A stretch of DNA of 64,000 nucleotides from Mesorhizobium intechi (GTDB lineage Bacteria; Pseudomonadota; Alphaproteobacteria; Rhizobiales; Rhizobiaceae), in the NCBI RefSeq assembly GCF_002879535.1, contig NZ_PNOT02000219.1, positions 62,001 through 126,000 on the forward strand, read 5' to 3'. Numbering within the stretch: the stretch's first letter is position 1; each line of letters opens with the position of its first letter. The notes beneath the pieces were generated by a model that saw only the letters and a list, made by a program, of their open reading frames with translations, was not told the origin of the DNA and did no database searches. This document shows positions 57,904-64,000 of this stretch, piece by piece. A program made the position numbers and the translations under genes.

Positions 57904-58221
57904 CCAACAGCCTCCGCTTGCCCCCGGCCTCGTCGCCGCAATGATGGCAATGCAGGATCCCGGCCGGAAGCAGCTCGTCGAGCGCCAGAACCAGGCTGTG
58001 GATCGTCAACGTGTTGTTTTTATTGTATTTTGGCTGTTTCGAAGGTGAATGACTGGTAAAAGGAAAGTCGCAACCTCATCCGCGTTTACGGACTGCTTAC
58101 CATGCTCGAACCAGGCAATCGCGGGCTGCTCCGCGACGTTCTGTTTCGGCACAGGCCCTCTGTGCCGAAGCGGCGCAGTTGTCCCGAGACAGCTGAGTAA
58201 GGTGGGGCGCGAACGGAACCA
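57904..58221. other. intergenic region before tadG-like gene, no clear gene
   Basis: Short frames in both directions are of doubtful worth. The tadG-like promoter probably lies here. A nested inverted-repeat element follows at 58222. Confidence 0.4.
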
Positions 58222-58349
58222 GGTGTATTGAGATTCGGGTCAGGGCCATTCGAAAATGGCTGATACCGAGAACCGGTTTCGTATGTGAGCACCGGAAGCG
58301 CAGGTATCAGCCATTTGCAGACCGCCATCCACCTGAATCTCAACACGCC
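58222..58349. repeat. nested inverted-repeat element, MITE-like
   Basis: Outer arms of about 19 bp (58222-58240 and 58331-58349; core TTGAGATTC / GAATCTCAA) enclose perfect 13-bp inner arms AATGGCTGATACC (58255-58267) and GGTATCAGCCATT (58303-58315). The 128-base element ends right at the transglutaminase stop. It could be a mobile miniature element or a large bidirectional terminator. Confidence 0.6.
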
Positions 58350-59219
58350 TTAGGCAAGCATCTGTGCGCTGACCGTCCTGTCGATGCCGTGATAGGGCGG
58401 ATTGAACAGATTGCTATCCTGCTCATAGGTCCACACCTTGAACAGGCTGAGCCGGTGTGGACCAAAACTGTGCAGCAAAGGCACGTCGGTGGCGTCGCGG
58501 CCGCGCGCGATGACGACACGGCCGGTCCTGGGCCGGTTGTGGCGTGGATCGAACGTGTACCATTTGCCGTCGAGGAACACCTCCATCCAGGCCGAGAAAT
58601 CCATCGGCGCCGGATCGATGGGCACGCCGATATCGCCTAGATAGCCGTTCACATAGCGCGCCGGAATGTTCATGCAGCGGCAGAGCGTGATCGCCAGATG
58701 GGCGAAGTCGCGGCAGACGCCGACCTGTTCCTCATGTGCCTGCGCCGCCGTTCGGGTCGATCGCGCATAGCCGTAACCGAACGACAGGCGGTTGTGGACA
58801 TAGTCGACGATCGCCTGCACCCGTGCCCAGCCGGAGGGAAGATGGCCAAACAGCTGCCAGGCGAGGCTGCTCAGGTGATCGGTCTCGCAATAGCGACTGC
58901 CCAGGAGATAGAAGAGCACCTCGTCGGGCAATTCGGCCACCGGCACTTCCCGGGCCAATGTGTTGACCTCGTCCGTCTCGCCGCTGTCTTCGATTACTGC
59001 GTCGTAGAGGATACGAAAGGTGCCGGCCGGTGCGGTGAAGCGGCGGCAGCCATTGCCATGCAGGTCATTGTAGAGCTTGGTCGGCACCGAAGGCGATGTC
59101 AGCACCCGCGTCTGCCGCTTGATGTCGGCTTGTCTGTCCTCGTGGATCTCGAGCAGCGAAATCACCGGAGTGGCCTCTGCGCATTCAATGGCGATTTCGT
59201 AGCCGAGCCGGATCAGCAT
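58350..59219 (-). CDS. transglutaminase-like protein
   Basis: A 289-residue transglutaminase-like cysteine-protease-fold protein. Catalytic Cys lies in GVCRDFAH. The following PMDFSAWMEVFLDGKWYTFDP has Ser where many members have His before Ala-Trp, while Asp in FDP is kept. ATG 59219 gives MLIRLGYEIAIE. Function unknown. A MITE-like repeat abuts its stop. Confidence 0.75.
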   Translation of the reverse strand: MLIRLGYEIAIECAEATPVISLLEIHEDRQADIKRQTRVLTSPSVPTKLYNDLHGNGCRRFTAPAGTFRILYDAVIEDSGETDEVNTLAREVPVAELPDEVLFYLLGSRYCETDHLSSLAWQLFGHLPSGWARVQAIVDYVHNRLSFGYGYARSTRTAAQAHEEQVGVCRDFAHLAITLCRCMNIPARYVNGYLGDIGVPIDPAPMDFSAWMEVFLDGKWYTFDPRHNRPRTGRVVIARGRDATDVPLLHSFGPHRLSLFKVWTYEQDSNLFNPPYHGIDRTVSAQMLA

Positions 59220-59385
59220 CACAGGTCCCCTTCGATCTTCATGGAAAATAATGCCGTTCAACGTGGCGAGATGGCTGTGGTTCCCTGGACCGCCGCAAAA
59301 TACACCCTCGTGCCTTTCCATGCCCGCGCCTTGACGTTACGGTTGCGCCCTCCCTCGACAAGCTCCCCGGACTTCAAGGAAAATC

Positions 59386-60051
59386 ATGTTTGCTGGCAGA
59401 AAATTCGCGGCCTTCCTTTTCGACATGGATGGCACGCTAATCAATTCCATCGCCTCGGCGGAACGGGTGTGGAGCGATTGGGCGCGCCGCCATGGCCTCG
59501 ACGTCGCCGCCTTCCTGCCGACGATCCACGGCGTGCGGGCGATCGAGACCATCACCAACCTTGCCCTTCCAGGCGTCGACCCGGCGCATGAGGCCGACCT
59601 GCTGCTGAAGGCCGAGGCCGCCGATCTGGACGGCATTGTCCCGATCGCCGGCGCCGTGGCGTTTCTCCAGGCGCTGCCGGGCGAAAGCTGGGCGATCGTC
59701 ACCTCGGCGCCGCGCTCCCTGGCGCTTGCACGCATGGAGGCTGCCGGCATTCCTGTCCCCGCGGTCATCGTTGCGGCTGAAGACGTTTCCCGTGGCAAGC
59801 CGGCCCCCGACTGTTTCCGGCTTGGCGCGCAGCGGCTCGGCTTCGATGCACGCGACTGCCTGGTGTTCGAGGATGCTCCGGCCGGCATCGCGGCGGCCGA
59901 GGCCGCGCAAGCCGCGGTCATGGTGATCAGCGCCACGCATTCGCACCCACTGCCGACCCCGCATGCCGCGATCGCGGGCTATGACAATGTCGGCATCACC
60001 ATCGACGAGCGGGGTTGGCTGGCGCTCGCGGCGCAGCGTGACGCTGCTTGA
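59386..60051 (+). CDS. HAD-family phosphatase
   Basis: A 221-residue haloacid-dehalogenase phosphatase. Motif I is DMDGT at 13-17, motif II is in TSAP, motif III in GKPAPDCF, and motif IV VFEDAPAG. It resembles YfbT/sugar-phosphate phosphatases. ATG 59386 has AAGGA upstream. Confidence 0.9.
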   Translation: MFAGRKFAAFLFDMDGTLINSIASAERVWSDWARRHGLDVAAFLPTIHGVRAIETITNLALPGVDPAHEADLLLKAEAADLDGIVPIAGAVAFLQALPGESWAIVTSAPRSLALARMEAAGIPVPAVIVAAEDVSRGKPAPDCFRLGAQRLGFDARDCLVFEDAPAGIAAAEAAQAAVMVISATHSHPLPTPHAAIAGYDNVGITIDERGWLALAAQRDAA

Positions 60052-60060
60052 GACCAATCC

Positions 60061-60282
60061 CTAAAAATCGCTGGTCAGGCCTTTGACTTCCCAGTCGCCA
60101 TAACGGCCGGGCTCCTTGCCGCCACGGCCACCGATTTCCCTGGGCAGCGCGGCTTCCTTCTCGCGATACGCGCTGCGCCGGGCCTCGGCCTCGGCCAGCG
60201 CTCGTCGCGCGGCGGGCGTCAGATCCTTCGGCGAGGCGTCGCCATCGGCCGCAGCGGCCGTTTTGCTGGTTTCATCGGTCAT
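60061..60282 (-). CDS. DUF1674 family (succinate dehydrogenase assembly factor 4-like)
   Basis: A 73-residue protein. The C-terminal motif EIGGRGGKEPGRYGDWEVKG and the terminal SDF match DUF1674/SDHAF4, a flavinylation helper for succinate dehydrogenase. It converges with the HAD gene and is divergent from htpX. Confidence 0.85.
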   Translation of the reverse strand: MTDETSKTAAAADGDASPKDLTPAARRALAEAEARRSAYREKEAALPREIGGRGGKEPGRYGDWEVKGLTSDF

Positions 60283-60384
60283 GCGATAGTTCCGGCGGAT
60301 TGAAACAGGGGCAGGTGTTTCCCATCATATAGCCATGAACCCGAGGCGATCGAGCCCTTTTTGCACCCGCGACAGGAGCAGACG

Positions 60385-61422
60385 ATGAACACTCTTCGCA
60401 CCGCCATGCTTCTTGCCGCGATGACGGCGCTGTTCATGGGCGTCGGCTTCCTGATCGGCGGTTCGGGCGGCATGATGATCGCCCTGCTGATCGCCGCCGG
60501 CACCAACCTGTTCAGCTACTGGAACGCCGACAAGATGGTGCTGTCGATGAACCGCGCCGTCGAGGTCGACGAGAAGAACGCGCCGGAATATTACGCCATC
60601 GTCCAGGCGCTGGCCAAGCAGGCCGGCCTGCCTATGCCCAGAACCTATCTGATCGACAACCCGCAGCCCAATGCCTTCGCCACTGGCCGCAACCCCCAGA
60701 ATGCGGCGGTCGCCGCCTCGACCGGCCTTTTGCAGCGGCTGACCCATGAAGAGGTCGCGGCGGTGATGGCGCATGAGCTCGCCCACGTCCAGCATCGCGA
60801 CACGCTGACCATGACCATCGTCGCCACCTTTGCCGGTGCCATCTCCATGCTCGGCAATTTCGCCTTCTTCCTCGGCGGCAACCGCGACTTGGACGGCAAC
60901 CGCGACAACAACAACCCGTTCGGTTTTGTCGGCGTGCTGGCGGCGATGATCGTGGCGCCTTTTGCCGCGTTGATCGTGCAGATGGCGGTCAGTCGCACCC
61001 GCGAGTACGAGGCCGACCGGCGCGGTGCCGAAATCTGTGGACACCCGCTGTGGCTGGCATCGGCCCTTGACAAGATCGCCCGCGGCGCCGAACGCATTCC
61101 CAACCCCGATGCGGAGCGCAATCCGGCGATGGCGCATCTCTTCATCATCAATCCTCTGCACGGCGAGCGCATGGACAATCTGTTCTCCACCCACCCGAGC
61201 ACTGAAAACCGTATCGCCGCGTTGCAGGACATGGCACGGCAGATGGCGAGCGGCACCGGAGCCACTCCGCGCCCGACACCAGCGCCTCGGCAGGCCGAAG
61301 AGCAACAGCCGTCGGGCCCGTGGGGCCAGGCCCCTCAAGCGGAACAGCCGGCGGAACCGGCAAGGCCTAAGGCCAACCCATGGGGGCGCAATCCGACCGG
61401 ACCCAAAGGCCGATGGTCGTGA
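60385..61422 (+). CDS. htpX: HtpX membrane metalloprotease
   Basis: A 345-residue membrane M48 protease for quality control. The zinc motif is HELAH at 130-134 and the third ligand in [12 protein letters not shown]. Two membrane segments are at each side. The C-terminal tail is Pro/Ala/Gln-rich. ATG 60385 has CAGGAG upstream. rsmB overlaps its end. Confidence 0.95.
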   Translation: MNTLRTAMLLAAMTALFMGVGFLIGGSGGMMIALLIAAGTNLFSYWNADKMVLSMNRAVEVDEKNAPEYYAIVQALAKQAGLPMPRTYLIDNPQPNAFATGRNPQNAAVAASTGLLQRLTHEEVAAVMAHELAHVQHRDTLTMTIVATFAGAISMLGNFAFFLGGNRDLDGNRDNNNPFGFVGVLAAMIVAPFAALIVQMAVSRTREYEADRRGAEICGHPLWLASALDKIARGAERIPNPDAERNPAMAHLFIINPLHGERMDNLFSTHPSTENRIAALQDMARQMASGTGATPRPTPAPRQAEEQQPSGPWGQAPQAEQPAEPARPKANPWGRNPTGPKGRWS

Positions 61423-62801
61423 GCGTGGCGGGATCTCGACGCGCAGGCTCAGGCAGTCAGGATCATGGGGACGGCGGCGAATTCGTCGCCGGTCTCGCCG
61501 CTCGCAAGGCGGCGGCGCGGCTGCTTGCCGCCGTCATCGATGCCAGGACGCCGCTCGACGGACTGACCGACCACGAAAACGGCCATCCGCAATACAAGGC
61601 GCTCGATTTGCGCGACCGTGGCCTGGTGCGGGCCATTCTTGTCACCGCGCTGCGCTTCCGCATGACCATTACGGGTCTGCTGGCGCGACGCCTGGAAAAG
61701 CCGCTACCGCCCAACGCCACCGCTTTGTCGCATATATTGCATGTGGCGGCCGCGCAGATCCTGTTCCTCGACATTCCCGACAGCGCCGCTGTCGACCTTG
61801 CGGTCACCCACGCCAAGTCCGATCCGCGCACGCAGCGCTTTTCCGGCCTCGTCAACGGCGTGCTGCGCACCCTGGCGCGTGCCAAGGAAACCGAACTGCC
61901 CGCCGCTCTTGCCGCGACCGATGAAGCGCCGAAATGGTTTTCCGATCGGCTGAGAGCTGCCTATGGCGCCGATAAAGCGAAGCTCATTCTCGCCGCGCAC
62001 CGCTACGAGGCGCCGGTCGACTTCTCGGTCAAGGCCGATCCTGGACTCTGGGCCGAAAAACTCGGCGGCATCGTGCTGCCGACCGGCACGGTGCGCGTGG
62101 AAAATCTTGCCGGTCCCGTGACCGAACTGCCCGGTTTCGCGGAAGGTGCCTGGTGGGTCCAGGATGCCGCGGCCAGCCTGCCGGCGCGGCTTTTCGGCGA
62201 TGTCAGCGGATTGCGCGTCGCCGACCTCTGCGCCGCGCCCGGCGGCAAGACCGCCCAGCTGATCCTGGCCGGCGCCGCGGTCACCGCCGTCGACACCTCG
62301 AAAAACCGGCTGGCGCGACTGGCGCAGAATCTCGACCGCCTCGGCCTCTCAGCCGAAATCGTCCAGGCCGACTTGCTCAAATACGAGCCCACGGAGCTGT
62401 TCGATGCCGTGCTCCTCGACGCGCCGTGCTCGTCGACCGGCACGGTGCGACGGCATCCCGACGTGCCATGGACCAAGACGGCGGCCGATGTCGAGAAGCT
62501 CGCCGACCTGCAAAGGCGGTTGCTCGCCCGCGCCGTTACGCTGGTCAGGCCCGGCGGCCGGATCGTCTTTTCCAATTGTTCGCTCGACCCGCTCGAAGGC
62601 GAAGACCTGCATCGTGCTTTTCTCAAGGACACGGCGGCGGTCGTCGATGATCCGTTGCGGCAAGGGGAGATCGCCGGCATCGACCCTTTCCTGACGCCAC
62701 AAGGCACGCTGCGCACCACGCCCGCCGATCTCGACCTTGGCACGCCGGAGCGCTCGGGCCTGGACGGCTTCTTCGCCGCGCGCATGCGCCGCGCCGGCTA
62801 A
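61413..62801 (+). CDS. rsmB: 16S rRNA m5C967 methyltransferase RsmB
   Basis: A 462-residue RsmB-type rRNA methyltransferase. NusB-like N-domain, then SAM motif [13 protein letters not shown], catalytic Cys in DAPCSSTGT and FSNCSLDP. It methylates C967 of 16S rRNA. ATG 61413 overlaps htpX by 10 bases, indicating translational coupling. Confidence 0.93.
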   Translation: MVVSVAGSRRAGSGSQDHGDGGEFVAGLAARKAAARLLAAVIDARTPLDGLTDHENGHPQYKALDLRDRGLVRAILVTALRFRMTITGLLARRLEKPLPPNATALSHILHVAAAQILFLDIPDSAAVDLAVTHAKSDPRTQRFSGLVNGVLRTLARAKETELPAALAATDEAPKWFSDRLRAAYGADKAKLILAAHRYEAPVDFSVKADPGLWAEKLGGIVLPTGTVRVENLAGPVTELPGFAEGAWWVQDAAASLPARLFGDVSGLRVADLCAAPGGKTAQLILAGAAVTAVDTSKNRLARLAQNLDRLGLSAEIVQADLLKYEPTELFDAVLLDAPCSSTGTVRRHPDVPWTKTAADVEKLADLQRRLLARAVTLVRPGGRIVFSNCSLDPLEGEDLHRAFLKDTAAVVDDPLRQGEIAGIDPFLTPQGTLRTTPADLDLGTPERSGLDGFFAARMRRAG

Positions 62802-62802
62802 T

Positions 62803-62844
62803 GCATGTCCCCAAAGTGCGTTGCGGTTTCGGGATAACGACATG
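62803..62844. repeat. dispersed imperfect palindrome, copy D
   Basis: CATGTC (62804-62809) and GACATG (62839-62844) form arms around AAAGTGCGTTGCGGTTT, matching the AGTGYG-N3-CGGTTT core of copies A-C. It abuts the rsmB stop. Confidence 0.5.
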
Positions 62845-62856
62845 GATGGAACAAAA

Positions 62857-62910
62857 AGCAAATCAGCGCGACGCTATGTGACGTAACTAACAGGATTTGC
62901 TGACTTTTTT
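62857..62910 (+). terminator. possible terminator after rsmB
   Basis: AGCAAATC (62857-62864) pairs with GATTTGCT (62894-62901), then GAC and TTTTTT. The 29-base loop is long, so confidence is modest. Confidence 0.4.
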
Positions 62911-63015
62911 AGGGAGAGTATGGGTCCCCGGACCTATACCCAGGAATACGCCTTCGCACGACTCGTTCATTCATGTAAGCTCTGCAGCGGGGTAGAGGAC
63001 GGACCAGGAGGGCTT

Positions 63016-64000
63016 TTGGCACTGGCTGCCAGCAACACGACGCGTCTATGGACGCTTGTCGCGAAGGAGTTCTGGCGCAAGACGCGCCGGCGCTTGCGCG
63101 CCGGGCCGGTCTATCGCTGGCGCTATTCCGGCCGCACGCCCGAACGCGTGCTGATCGCACCGCCGGACCTGCGGCTGGCCGACCCGCAGATCGCGCTCGA
63201 GATCTATTACGGCCGCTATCCCCTGTCGGGGCACCTGGTCGAGACCGGCGGCAAGTCGCCCTTCCAGATCAACGTGCCCAATCACGGCTGGCAAAAGACG
63301 CTGCATGGCTTTCGCTGGCTGCGCCACATGCGCGCCGCCGGCACCGAACTTGCCGCCGCCAATGCGCGTGCCCTGGTGTCCGACTGGATCGCCATGCACG
63401 GGAACAACATCGCCGGTATCGCCTGGGAGCCCGGGACGACGGCAAAGCGCGTCATCGCCTGGCTGCAGCATTCTTCCGTCGTGCTGCAGGGCGCCGAGTT
63501 CCCCTTCTATCGCGCCTTCCTGAAATCGCTGGCCGTCCAGATCCGCTACCTCAGGTCGATGGCGCGCGAAATGCCCGACGGCAAGGACCGGCTGCGCGCC
63601 CGCATAGCACTTGCCTTCGCCGCGCTTTCCCTGCCGGCGCCGGCTTCTGCGCTGCGCGGCGCCACCCGCAACCTCGCCGAGGAACTCAACCGCCAGATCC
63701 TCGCCGATGGCGGCCATATCTCACGCAATCCGATGTCGGTGCTGGAAATCCTCGCCGACCTTTTGCCGCTGCGCCAGACCTACGCCAACCAGGCGGAAAC
63801 CCCGCCACAGGCGCTGATCGGCGCCATCGACCGCATGCTGCCGGCCCTGCGTTTCTTCCGTCACCAGGATGGCAGCCTCGCCCGTTTCAACGGCATGGGC
63901 GCCACCATCCATGACCGCATCGCCACCATATTGCGGCATGACGACACCGCCGGCGCGCCGCTGCTGCACGCGCCGCATTCGGGCTATGAGCGACTGTCGA
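63016..64000 (+). CDS. heparinase II/III family protein (5' part)
   Basis: A frame open to the window end from TTG 63016, preceded by AGGAGG. The product reads LALAASNTTRLWTLVAKEFW, then ARAGPVYRWRYSG-like and PFQINVPNHGWQKTLHGFRW, which resembles heparinase II/III-type polysaccharide lyases of Rhizobiales. The C-terminal lyase domain lies outside the window. Confidence 0.7.
   Translation, partial: MALAASNTTRLWTLVAKEFWRKTRRRLRAGPVYRWRYSGRTPERVLIAPPDLRLADPQIALEIYYGRYPLSGHLVETGGKSPFQINVPNHGWQKTLHGFRWLRHMRAAGTELAAANARALVSDWIAMHGNNIAGIAWEPGTTAKRVIAWLQHSSVVLQGAEFPFYRAFLKSLAVQIRYLRSMAREMPDGKDRLRARIALAFAALSLPAPASALRGATRNLAEELNRQILADGGHISRNPMSVLEILADLLPLRQTYANQAETPPQALIGAIDRMLPALRFFRHQDGSLARFNGMGATIHDRIATILRHDDTAGAPLLHAPHSGYERLS

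Noticed and set aside
57904..58009. Leftward frame encoding HCHHCGDEA before the tadG-like gene
   Set aside because: The Cys/His pattern looked like a small zinc unit, but the frame runs on into the tadG-like gene out of phase.

Overview
The window looks like chromosome of a Rhizobiales alphaproteobacterium close to Mesorhizobium. I infer this from the high-GC codon use, the atpHAGDC order beside priA, the alanine/lysine-rich N-terminal tail on AtpD, the Usg, DUF1674 (SDHAF4-type) and DUF6074 families, and the Flp/Tad pilus genes. No rRNA, complete tRNA or CRISPR array was seen.

Layout. 1-3060: accessory DNA with two tandem 57-residue Flp pilins behind a full CtrA-type box (TTAA-N7-TTAA), a PAP2 lipid-phosphatase-like membrane protein and a degenerate CPBP-like membrane protein. 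3064-16215: a prophage-like element read mainly leftwards. It has a P4-type tyrosine integrase, an AlpA-type regulator, a chain of overlapping replication-type genes (a Toprim-like protein and a winged-helix initiator candidate whose 3' end carries five palindromic iterons), small rightward cassettes, and a short tail module (HTH protein, DUF6441-like protein, frameshifted tape measure). No portal, capsid or large terminase was recognised, so the element appears defective. 16216-19384: a scrap zone with an N-terminal integrase remnant, a HEPN-like protein, a broken GHKL ATPase fragment and a PilZ protein.

19385-64000 is mostly core chromosome. It holds recQ; an aldehyde dehydrogenase; a hexuronate locus (uxaC, a kduD-like SDR and a cupin, divergent from a uxuB-like reductase); a lepB-like gene lacking the catalytic lysine; the F1 ATP synthase operon; priA; fsa; an FtsK-type translocase without membrane segments; leuS-lptE; a YggS protein; two aldo/keto reductases; a degenerate zinc peptidase; a divergent LysR/MFS pair; a frameshifted DoxX gene; usg; acs; a MOSC protein; cfa; a TadG-like vWA protein; a transglutaminase-like protein; a HAD phosphatase; a DUF1674 protein; htpX; rsmB; and the start of a heparinase II/III-type gene that runs off the end.

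Items that most deserve follow-up: the in-gene iteron array of the prophage (12167-12314), a compact unannotated transcription unit with a near-perfect 16S-complementary Shine-Dalgarno, a 23-codon ORF, a hairpin and a terminator (56240-56435), the CtrA box before the pilins, the Lys-to-Gln change in the signal peptidase, and a dispersed family of imperfect palindromes. All calls come from reading the sequence. No searches were run.
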